A stretch of 64,000 nucleotides of DNA. Origin: Lentzea sp. NBRC 105346. Lineage in GTDB: Bacteria > Actinomycetota > Actinomycetes > Mycobacteriales > Pseudonocardiaceae. Of this stretch, positions 45,750 to 53,198 are shown in pieces; position 1 is the stretch's first letter, and each line of letters starts with the position of its first letter. The notes beneath the pieces were generated by a model. It did not search any database. It saw only the letters and a list, made by a program, of their open reading frames with translations, and had not been told where the DNA came from. Location of the stretch: NCBI RefSeq assembly GCF_030269605.1, contig NZ_BSTQ01000013.1, positions 1-64,000 of the forward strand, written 5' to 3'. The position numbers and the translations under genes are program-made.

Positions 45750-47927
45750 GTGATCAAGCCCGACGAGTTCACCGAACTCGAACGACACGTCGCCGCCGCG
45801 TTCGCCGGTGGACGCGAGCTGGACCTCGACGGCGGGACGATTCGCGGCGAGATCCTCACCGGGTTGCTGACCGGTCTCTACCGCCTGCCGCGCGGTGGAC
45901 TGCCCGCGGTGAAGCTGCGCAACGCCCGCATCTCCGGGCCGTTCTCCGTCGAAGGCGCGCGCGTCGCTTACGTGCTCGACCTCTACCACTGCGTCTTCCA
46001 GCAGACGCCGGACTTCCGGATGGCGACCCTGGTCGGCCTGCGCCTGCGCGGTTGCCGCCTGCCCGGACTCTCCGGGCGCAACATGCGGGTCACCAGCGAC
46101 CTCGTCCTCGAGGCCGGGTTCACCAGCGACGGCACGGTCGACCTCACCGACGCCTCCGTCGAGGGCACGCTGCGACTTGCCGGCGCCGTATTAAGAGGTA
46201 ACGCCGCGCACGCGCTGCTGGGCGCACGGCTGCGCGTGTCCGGGTCGGTCCAGGCGATCGCCATGCGGGCCTACGGCGAGGTGCGGCTGCGCGGCTCGAA
46301 CGTCGGCGGCAGCGTGCACCTCGGCGGCGCGCGCCTGATGAACCCCGGCGCGGACGCGCTGGAGGCGTCCGGGATCGTCGTGGCGGGGAACCTCTTCTGC
46401 AACGCCGAAGGGGGTCGGTTCACCACCGACGGCCGGCTCCTGCTCGACGGCGCCCGGATCGGCGGCAACCTCGAGTTCACCGGTGCCCGGCTGCACTCCA
46501 ACCAGGGCGTCAACGACCGCGTGCTCGTCATTCCGCACGGCCTGGCCGACGAGGCCGCGACACTCGTCGCCGACCGCGTCCGGGTCGAGGGCAACCTGGA
46601 GCTCGACAACGGCTTCACCAGCACCGGCACGGTCCGCCTGCCCAACGCCGTGGTCGGCGGCTACCTGCGCCTGTCCGGCGCCGAGATCGGGCCGAAGGAG
46701 ATCGCCGAGGAGGTCGACGGCGACGTCACCAACCGCATCCCGGTGGCGTTGCACGCCGACGGGCTGCAGGTTCGCGGCGACGTCGAGGCCCGCGGCACGC
46801 CCAACGGCGACGGCAAACGTTCGCGGCCCCTGCACACCTACGGCCAGGTCCGGTTGTCCAACGCGCACATCCGCGGCAGCGCCAGCATGTCCGGGGTTGT
46901 GCTGCACGGGCCGGGCATCGACGTGCTGTTCGCCGACCGCATCCAGGTCGGCGGCACGCTGTTCCTGCGCGGGATCCAGGTCAAGGGATCGATCCGGCTG
47001 CAGAACGCGAACATCGGCTCCACCCTGGACTGTTCGGGCGCCCAGCTGACCATGCCGCGCCTGCGTCCGAACGGCACGCTCAAACCGTCGCTGGACGCGC
47101 GCGTCACCACGATCGGCAAGGACCTCCTGTGCAGCCGCGGCTTCCGCGCGGTCGGCGGAGTCCGGATCCGATTGGGCGAGGTCGGCAAGATGGCCACGTT
47201 CAGCGACTCGAAGCTCGGCGGGCCGGACACCGAGATCGCTCTCAACATGTACGGCCTCACCGTCCACCAGCTCCGCCTGCACATGGCGGACGAGAACACG
47301 CCACAGGGCCGGGTCATCCTCGGCCGGCTCAAAGCCACGTCCGTCACCGACGGGCCGGGTCTGTGGGCCGCGACCGGTGGAGTCGAGGTCAACGACTTCA
47401 CGTTCCAGGGCATCAACGCCGAGCCCGAGGTGCCGGTGAGCACCCGGCTCGAGTGGCTGCTGAAGATCCAGCCCGACTTCGCGCCGGGACCGTACGAGCA
47501 GCTCGCCGCCATGTACCGCGACGGCGGCGAGGAGGAGCTCGCCCAGCAGGTCCAGCTGGAGAAGCAGCGCCGGCGCTACTCGGAGCTCGGCCGCGCCGGC
47601 CGGGTGTGGGGCTTCCTGCAGCGCTGGACCGTGGGGTACGGCTACCGGCCGTGGCTCGCGATCCTCTGGCTGGGCATCTTCTGGCTCGGCGGATCGCTGT
47701 GGTTCCTCACGCACCCGATGACGCGGCTGAACACCGACCAGCTGCCGGTGTGGAACCCGTGGCTGGTCTCGCTGGACCTGCTCATCCCGATCATCGACTT
47801 CGGGCAGGACGGCCGATGGCAGTTCACCGGAGCGTCCCAGTGGATCTCCGCGCTGCTCGTGGCAATCGGATGGATCCTCGCCTCCACCGCGGCGGCCGGT
47901 GCTGCGCGCGTGCTCAAGCGGGCCTGA
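45750..47927 (+). CDS. Membrane-anchored beta-solenoid protein
   Basis: A 725-aa protein whose first ~560 residues are a long series of ~20-30 residue beta-helix turns with the pattern L(R/D)L.GA.I.G.L.L.GA, for example LLLDGARIGGNLEFTGARLH, VRLPNAVVGGYLRLSGAEIG and IRLQNANIGSTLDCSGAQLT. A helical linker (YEQLAAMYRDGGEEELAQQV) follows, then two C-terminal membrane spans (AILWLGIFWLGGSLWFL and WISALLVAIGWILASTAAAG). There is no signal peptide, so the solenoid is probably cytosolic and tethered at the inner face. Homologues are often labelled membrane-associated oxidoreductase, but no cofactor motif is visible. GTG at 45750 has ggagg upstream; ATG at 45735 is an alternative. Confidence 0.82.
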   Translation: MIKPDEFTELERHVAAAFAGGRELDLDGGTIRGEILTGLLTGLYRLPRGGLPAVKLRNARISGPFSVEGARVAYVLDLYHCVFQQTPDFRMATLVGLRLRGCRLPGLSGRNMRVTSDLVLEAGFTSDGTVDLTDASVEGTLRLAGAVLRGNAAHALLGARLRVSGSVQAIAMRAYGEVRLRGSNVGGSVHLGGARLMNPGADALEASGIVVAGNLFCNAEGGRFTTDGRLLLDGARIGGNLEFTGARLHSNQGVNDRVLVIPHGLADEAATLVADRVRVEGNLELDNGFTSTGTVRLPNAVVGGYLRLSGAEIGPKEIAEEVDGDVTNRIPVALHADGLQVRGDVEARGTPNGDGKRSRPLHTYGQVRLSNAHIRGSASMSGVVLHGPGIDVLFADRIQVGGTLFLRGIQVKGSIRLQNANIGSTLDCSGAQLTMPRLRPNGTLKPSLDARVTTIGKDLLCSRGFRAVGGVRIRLGEVGKMATFSDSKLGGPDTEIALNMYGLTVHQLRLHMADENTPQGRVILGRLKATSVTDGPGLWAATGGVEVNDFTFQGINAEPEVPVSTRLEWLLKIQPDFAPGPYEQLAAMYRDGGEEELAQQVQLEKQRRRYSELGRAGRVWGFLQRWTVGYGYRPWLAILWLGIFWLGGSLWFLTHPMTRLNTDQLPVWNPWLVSLDLLIPIIDFGQDGRWQFTGASQWISALLVAIGWILASTAAAGAARVLKRA

Positions 47928-47936
47928 TTACGAAAC

Positions 47937-47951
47937 GTAAGATCGACTTAC
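47937..47951. promoter_or_regulatory. Inverted repeat upstream of secreted-protein gene
   Basis: GTAAG-atcga-CTTAC lies just after the beta-solenoid stop and about 155 bp before the next start. Half-sites are the same as in the 16750-16770 dyad but in the opposite order. Confidence 0.4.
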
Positions 47952-48105
47952 ACGCTGTGTTCGTCACACGATGTAGTTAACCGGGTGCTTTTAGCGTGCA
48001 TCCAGGGAGGCGTGACTGGCAGGCTCACGCCATCGACTTGATCACTTTGATCGTCGATCCCCCCTGAAAGTCGTTGAGAGGCACCAAAAGTTGTCTGCTG
48101 AGAGC

Positions 48106-48843
48106 ATGCGAGCGAAGACGGGAGTGGCCGGCATCCGCCGGTTCGCCACCCGTGCTCTCGTCGCTCTCGGTGGCGCGATGGCCGGCACGGCCATCGCCTG
48201 GGCCCTCAGCACCTCCTCGGCCAGTGCCCAGGAGGCTCCGCAGATCGACTTCGTGACCAAGGTCGTCTCCATCGACGGCGCGGTCCCGACGATCGACCCC
48301 GCGAAGAAGTTCGTCGACGGTGTCGACGAGACCCTGCGCGCCGAGCAGCAGAAGGCTCGCGCCGCTCTCCCGGCGGGCGAGGTCCGCGACGTGGTCGGCA
48401 AGGTCGCCGACATCGTCCAGCCCCGCCTCATCGCGGTCGTCCCGACCGAGCAGCTGCTCGGTGCACAGACGACCAAGGTGCCCACGCCGAACACCACGAC
48501 CACCGACAAGGCTTCGGCCGAGCCGGTCGTCGTGGCACCGCAGTCCGCCGGTCTCTCCGGCGCCCAGTGGACGAAACTGCTCGAGTCGCACCACGCAGTG
48601 GTGAGCGACGAACAGCACCCGTCCCTTCCCGCCGACCCGTCTCCGAAGCTCCCCGCTCCCGCACCGGGTCCGGTGCAGTGCGGTTGCTCCTCGGGCGGTT
48701 CGGGTTCTGCAGGCGGCAGCAACTCCGCTGCTCAGGCTGCGCTCGGCAACGCGTACGACACCGCTGTGGCACGTGCTCTCATGCTGTCCACCGACGTCGT
48801 CACCGTGATGCCCGGCAAGCAGCCCGGTATCACCCCCGACTGA
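48106..48843 (+). CDS. Secreted protein of unknown function
   Basis: Not recognised. 245 aa from the ATG at 48106; a TTG at 48091 would add five residues. The N terminus is a signal peptide with an RR pair (IRRFATRALVALGGAMAGTA, ending SSASAQE). The mature part has an amphipathic region (about 60-110, DGVDETLRAEQQKARAALPA), a Thr/Pro linker and a CGCSSGGSGSAGGS stretch (about 190-205), then a short C-terminal helix. Two closely spaced Cys and the Ser/Gly run could form a cross-linked or flexible surface segment. It sits upstream of the chaplin-like gene but ends in its own terminator. Codon use is like its neighbours. Confidence 0.72.
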   Translation: MRAKTGVAGIRRFATRALVALGGAMAGTAIAWALSTSSASAQEAPQIDFVTKVVSIDGAVPTIDPAKKFVDGVDETLRAEQQKARAALPAGEVRDVVGKVADIVQPRLIAVVPTEQLLGAQTTKVPTPNTTTTDKASAEPVVVAPQSAGLSGAQWTKLLESHHAVVSDEQHPSLPADPSPKLPAPAPGPVQCGCSSGGSGSAGGSNSAAQAALGNAYDTAVARALMLSTDVVTVMPGKQPGITPD

Positions 48844-48847
48844 TTTC

Positions 48848-48905
48848 AGCGCGCGGTCCGCGGCAGCTCTTCGACGCTGCCCGGTAATCGACCGACGCGC
48901 TTTTT
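48848..48905 (+). terminator. Two-level hairpin with T tract
   Basis: The outer arms agcgcgcggtc and gaccgacgcgct (one bulge) enclose ggcagc-tcttcgac-gctgcc, followed by ttttt. It terminates the secreted-protein gene before the chaplin-like gene. Confidence 0.75.
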
Positions 48906-49019
48906 CTCATGCGCTCCTTCCGGTCGAGACGCCGCGCTTCTTCCCCCGGTGACGCACATCTGCGTCCGACCCACCCCCTAAAGCCCCCTTGACTACAAGG
49001 GAAATTGGAAGGAGACCCA

Positions 49020-52000
49020 ATGCACACCTGGGCAAAGCGCGGAATCCAGACCGCGTTTGTCACTGGTGGTTTGCTGATGCTCGGTACGGGCATCGCTTCT
49101 GCCCAGGAGAACGTCAACCCCGACGCCCCGCCGTCGCCGGTTGACGCGGGCGTCAGCGTTCCGATCAAGGTCGACCAGAACAACCTGGGCACCCCGGTCA
49201 AGAACGTCGACGTTCCCAAGATCGAACGGACCATCAGCACGGACCGCGTCACCAGCGCGGTGCCGACCCGGACGGCCGCGCCGGCCGCCAACCCGCTGGT
49301 CCGCAACGCGAGTGAGCGCCTGCAGCACAGCGCCGTGAGCGGCGTGTTCCGTGGCAACACGATCCAGGCTCACTGGGACATCCCGATCAACATCTGCGGC
49401 AACGCGATCGCGGTCTTCGGTGACGCCTACGCCGCTGGTGACTGCTCGCAGAGCTCGCACCGCGAGACGCCGATCGTCACCGACGGCTCCGGCCAGGCGC
49501 TGGCGGGCAACATCGTCGCCGTCGACTGGGTGTCGCCGTTCCAGATCACCGGCAACGCCATCGCCGCGGCCGGCAACGCCGAGACCGACACCCACGCGAC
49601 GCAGGACTCCTACACCGGTGGTGACCGGGAGACCTCGGGCGAGCAGGGCGCGATCTCCGGCAACATCCTCGCCGGTCAGTGGGCCACGCCGTTCCAGATC
49701 ACCGGCAACGGTGTGGGCGGCGCCGGCATCGCGAACGCCAAGTCGGACGCCGACACCACGGCCGTCTCCGACGGCTCGCTGAAGACGTCCGGTGACAAGA
49801 GCACGCTCAGCGGCAACGTCGGCGGTGTGCCGCTGGCCCCGCTGTTCGAGGTCAACGGCAACTCCGTCGCCGGCGCCGGCAACGCGAGCACCGACTCGCG
49901 TCAGGCCGGCAAGGCCGTCGCGGGTGGCACGCACACCGGCATCAACGACATCGCCACCTGGGTCGAGACCACCGGCGACCCCGCCACCGGCGCGGGCAAC
50001 GTGGTCCAGCCGCAGCTCGCGGGCCCGATCTCGGTGGACGACAACGCCGGTGCGGTCGGCGGTAACTCGGACGCCTCGTCCGACACCATGAACGACGCCA
50101 CCGCCGGTGGCTTCACCAGCACCACTGGTGAGGGCTCCACGGCGTCCGGCAACATCGCCGACGCGCCGATCGCGCTCCCCGTCTCGGGTGCGGGCGACTC
50201 GGCCGCGGTCATCGGCAACGCCACGACCGACCACACGAACGACTCGACCACCGAAGCGGGTTCGGGCACCTACACCAACGGTGACAACTCGGTCCTCTCG
50301 GCCAACACCGCCTCGGTGCCGCCGGCCACGTCCGTCGACGTGTGCGGCGACAGCGCTGCGGGTGGCGGTCAGGCGACCGGCACCTGCACCAACGACGTCG
50401 AGTCCACGGCCGGTGGCTACAACGGCACGACCGGCAACGAGAGCGTCGGCTCGGGCAACATCGGCACGGTTCCGGTTGCTGTTCCGGTCGAGACCTACGG
50501 CGTCACCGCCGCGGGTGCGGGCTCCGGCACGGCCACCGCGACCGAGGAGAAGGACGTCCGCTCCAGCGGCACGCCCAACACCGAGGACGACAAGGGCACG
50601 GTCTCGAGCAACATCGCGACCGCCCCGACCGCGGCCGCGCCGCAGGTCATCGGCAACACCGCCGGTCTGGTGGCCAACACCACGACCGACACCACGCAGG
50701 ACACCTCGGTCACCGCGGGCGGCAACCCGCACGCGACCGGCAAGAAGAGCTCGCTGTCGGGCAACATCGCCCAGGTCCCGACCTCCACGCCTGCTCAGGT
50801 GTTCGGCACCGGTGCCACCGGTGTCGGCAACAACGACGTGGCGGCGGACAACTCCACCGACATGAAGGCCGGCGGCGACGCCTCCTCCACGGGTGAGAAG
50901 GGCTCGCTCACCGGCAACATCGTCTCGGTCCCGGCGGGCACCGGCACGCAGGTGCAGGGTCAGTCGGTCGGTGCGGGCGGCAACGTCGACTCCGACTCGT
51001 CCAACGACCTCAACTCCGTCGCGGGTGGCAGCTCCGCCACCAACGGTGACGAGGGTTCGGTCGCAGGCAACGTGATCAGCGCGGACACCGCGGACTTCGC
51101 CCACACGCCGGGCAACTCGGTGTCGGGCGCGGGCATCACCGGCTCCGACGCGACCAGCGCCACGAACGTGGTCGCCGGTGGCGACGAGCAGACCTCGGGC
51201 CAGGACGCCTCGGTGTCCGGCAACCTGATCGGTGTCCCGAACAACACCTACCCCGGTGTGTTCGGTGACGCGGTCGCCTCGCTCGGCTCGGCGGAGACCA
51301 ACACCGACAGCGTGAACTACACGCAGGCCGGTGGCGCCACCGAGACCGACGGCTCCGGTCCGCTCACGGGTCGCGAGATCCAGGCTCCGGTCGAGGCCGC
51401 GGCCAAGGTCAAGGACGTTCCGGCCGAGGTCGTCGGCCAGGCGGTCGCCAACACCACCGAGGACAGCACGCAGGTCACCGGTGACGAGGGCGAGGGCGTT
51501 CGCGCCGACAAGAACCTCAAGGGCATCGAGCTCCCCAAGGGTGTCGACCACCTGATGGGCGCCACCGAGATGCCGAGCTTCTCGGGCCTGGACAAGCTGC
51601 CGGTCAACCAGACGCCGGACCCCGAGAAGCTCGCGGGCCTCGCGGGCGAGCTGCCCACCCAGGGTGTGCCCGCTCTGCCCCAGGAGCGTTCCTCGATTCC
51701 GGTGGGTGGCAGTGCCGCCAACCTGAACCCGAACGTGCAGGGTGTGCCGCTGCAGGAGGTGCTCGGCCTGGCCGGCACCCTGGTCCCCGGTGCGCAGCAG
51801 CGGTCGCTCCCGACCGTGCCCTCGCTGCCGTTCACGGCTCCGGCCCTGCCGATGACGCTCCCCGCGGTGCCGCTGGCCACCCAGCGTTCCGCGACGGACC
51901 TGCCCGCTCTCCCGCTGGAGGCTCCGACCTCGCTCAGCGGCGTGAGCCTGAACCCGGCTTCCAGCCTGGCGCAGGAGGAGCGCACGCTCCCCGCGGGTCC

Positions 52001-52058
52001 GGCCCTGAACGTGGTCGACACCAAGACGGTCTTCGCGCCGGTCTCGGGTCTGCTGTAA
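49020..52058 (+). CDS. Giant secreted chaplin-like repeat protein
   Basis: Exported protein of 1,012 aa. The signal peptide ends GTGIASAQE. From about residue 107 the protein is about 13 repeats of ~51 aa with the pattern SGNI..VP...P.QV.GN....GN, close to the chaplin domain of Streptomyces (SGNxxQVPxxxPVNxCGN). Repeat 1 (RGNTIQAHWDIPINICGNAI, then a second Cys) and repeat 7 (DVCGDSAAGGGQATGTC) keep a cysteine pair; the others lack it. Between cores are Thr/Asp/Gly-rich spacers. A final ~180 residues are Pro/Leu-rich (LPSLPFT-like) with no LPXTG motif. Chaplins form amyloid surface films on aerial hyphae; a similar role here is inferred. The ATG at 49020 lies five nt behind ggaag-gag. Confidence 0.85.
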   Translation: MHTWAKRGIQTAFVTGGLLMLGTGIASAQENVNPDAPPSPVDAGVSVPIKVDQNNLGTPVKNVDVPKIERTISTDRVTSAVPTRTAAPAANPLVRNASERLQHSAVSGVFRGNTIQAHWDIPINICGNAIAVFGDAYAAGDCSQSSHRETPIVTDGSGQALAGNIVAVDWVSPFQITGNAIAAAGNAETDTHATQDSYTGGDRETSGEQGAISGNILAGQWATPFQITGNGVGGAGIANAKSDADTTAVSDGSLKTSGDKSTLSGNVGGVPLAPLFEVNGNSVAGAGNASTDSRQAGKAVAGGTHTGINDIATWVETTGDPATGAGNVVQPQLAGPISVDDNAGAVGGNSDASSDTMNDATAGGFTSTTGEGSTASGNIADAPIALPVSGAGDSAAVIGNATTDHTNDSTTEAGSGTYTNGDNSVLSANTASVPPATSVDVCGDSAAGGGQATGTCTNDVESTAGGYNGTTGNESVGSGNIGTVPVAVPVETYGVTAAGAGSGTATATEEKDVRSSGTPNTEDDKGTVSSNIATAPTAAAPQVIGNTAGLVANTTTDTTQDTSVTAGGNPHATGKKSSLSGNIAQVPTSTPAQVFGTGATGVGNNDVAADNSTDMKAGGDASSTGEKGSLTGNIVSVPAGTGTQVQGQSVGAGGNVDSDSSNDLNSVAGGSSATNGDEGSVAGNVISADTADFAHTPGNSVSGAGITGSDATSATNVVAGGDEQTSGQDASVSGNLIGVPNNTYPGVFGDAVASLGSAETNTDSVNYTQAGGATETDGSGPLTGREIQAPVEAAAKVKDVPAEVVGQAVANTTEDSTQVTGDEGEGVRADKNLKGIELPKGVDHLMGATEMPSFSGLDKLPVNQTPDPEKLAGLAGELPTQGVPALPQERSSIPVGGSAANLNPNVQGVPLQEVLGLAGTLVPGAQQRSLPTVPSLPFTAPALPMTLPAVPLATQRSATDLPALPLEAPTSLSGVSLNPASSLAQEERTLPAGPALNVVDTKTVFAPVSGLL
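49338..51360 (+). repeat. ~153-bp coding tandem repeats (chaplin-like units)
   Basis: About 13 units of ~153 bp encode the repeated SGN...GN modules. They are diverged at DNA level but regular in length (one longer unit near 49800-49980), which argues for old duplication with selection on the motif rather than recent slippage. Confidence 0.8.
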
Positions 52059-52082
52059 GGACCACTTTCCTCCGGTAAGAAG

Positions 52083-52120
52083 CTGAGCCCTGGCGACACG
52101 ACGGTGTCGCCGGGGCTCAG
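52083..52120. terminator. 17-bp hairpin after the chaplin-like gene
   Basis: ctgagccc-t-ggcgacac and gtgtcgcc-g-gggctcag pair around gacg, with a single T-G position. It lies between convergent genes and probably works in both directions. Confidence 0.88.
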
Positions 52121-52138
52121 TGCTGTTCCGGCCTGTGT

Positions 52139-52486
52139 CTATTCAGGGAAGTGCAGCATGTCCTCTGTGGACGTATCCCCGTCGCTGGTCACCCAGTGAA
52201 TGTGCGCATTCGGCGCCAAGTCCCTGACCAGCTCCGCGATCGGTTCGCCGTCGCCGAAGTCGTGTTCGGCGATCACCGCGAGCAGAGTTTCCCGGTACCG
52301 GGCCACCGTGAAGTCCGGCCGCAACCCGCTTCTCAGGTTCGAGGCCACCTCGATCAGCGCGTCGTCGACCTCGACCAGGACGAGCGACACCAGGGTCCCT
52401 CTGGTCTTCGCCCTGATCAACGCCTGCTCGAGGCGGTCGAGGAGCAACGCGTGGCCGGGCAGACCGGTCAGCGGATCGTGCAGCAC
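52139..52486 (-). CDS. Degenerate GGDEF-domain protein
   Basis: A 115-aa protein that starts like a diguanylate cyclase domain (LHDPLTGLPGHALLLDRLEQ, then VSLVLVEVDDA) but lacks the rest of the active site. The FKxVNDxxGH region is deleted, and where GGDEF should follow VAR the sequence reads YRETLLAVI. It cannot be catalytic; it may be a c-di-GMP or protein-binding remnant. Start GTG at 52486; a TTG at 52516 is less likely. It is divergent from a DUF3558 lipoprotein gene. Confidence 0.68.
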   Translation of the reverse strand: MLHDPLTGLPGHALLLDRLEQALIRAKTRGTLVSLVLVEVDDALIEVASNLRSGLRPDFTVARYRETLLAVIAEHDFGDGEPIAELVRDLAPNAHIHWVTSDGDTSTEDMLHFPE

Positions 52487-52592
52487 ACGGCTATACCTAG
52501 CTGACCAGCCGGTCAAAGACCAGCATGACTCGCGTGGTCACCTTGTTAGGTACGTTCTCACCCTCGTCCGACCGTTCGATGGGGGTGCTTCC

Positions 52593-53195
52593 GTGCGGCC
52601 GATTCTTCTTGCGCTACTAGCCGCAGTGCTCACCGGCTGCGGCACGCCCGCCGCGGCCCCGCAGGCATCCTCGGCTCCGCCGACCACGTCGAAGTCGGTG
52701 TGGAAGGGCACGAGTGTCAAGGAGCCGCCGCCGGTCACCGAGACTCCGCTCAAGCTGGGCGCCTACGCCAAGGACCCCTGTGAGGTCATCAAGAAGGACT
52801 GGCTCGAGGACTTCGGCCTGTCGAGGCTGGGCACGTCCAAGAACGACAACGGCAAGGTGCGGTGCTGGTGGGACCCGCTCGACAAGGAACGCGGAACCGC
52901 CATCGAGGTTGTGTTCCTGCACAACCGCAGCGGCCTCTTCCCCCTGTACCAACGTCCAGTAGACGACTTCAAGTACTTCCGGCCGGGCACGATCTCCGGC
53001 TACCCCTCGGTGGAGGCGACCGGTAAAACCGTGGCCGACAACGTCTGTGCGACCCACGTCGTCACCGCCGAGTTCGAGGGCTTCACCGTCTACGCGACCG
53101 TGCTCGACCCGAAGGCGGACGAGTACAGCAATCCCTGCACGGCGTCCAACGAGGCCGCGGCGGCCGTCATCGAACGGCTGAAGGCGCCGCGCTGA
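52593..53195 (+). CDS. DUF3558 family lipoprotein
   Basis: Exported lipoprotein of 200 aa. The signal RPILLALLAAVLTGC has lipobox LTGC. A Pro/Ser/Thr linker leads to a domain with the DUF3558 pattern: DPCEVIKKDWLEDFG near the start, CWW in KVRCWWDPL, an internal DNVCATHV and a final NPCTASNEAAAAVIERL, giving four cysteines that may form two disulfides. These lipoproteins are common in Pseudonocardiales and mycobacteria and have no known function. Start GTG at 52593. It is convergent with dnaB, 3 nt between stops. Confidence 0.85.
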   Translation: MRPILLALLAAVLTGCGTPAAAPQASSAPPTTSKSVWKGTSVKEPPPVTETPLKLGAYAKDPCEVIKKDWLEDFGLSRLGTSKNDNGKVRCWWDPLDKERGTAIEVVFLHNRSGLFPLYQRPVDDFKYFRPGTISGYPSVEATGKTVADNVCATHVVTAEFEGFTVYATVLDPKADEYSNPCTASNEAAAAVIERLKAPR

Positions 53196-53198
53196 CCA

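Noticed and set aside
48993..51551. An 852-codon open frame antisense to the chaplin-like gene
   Set aside because: The Arg/Val/Gly/Ala-repetitive product only mirrors the sense repeats. The sense strand has a signal peptide, ribosome-binding site and terminator.
52139..52516. Longer degenerate GGDEF gene starting at TTG 52516
   Set aside because: The extra ten residues have no domain match and TTG is a weaker start; GTG at 52486 begins exactly at the GGDEF fold.
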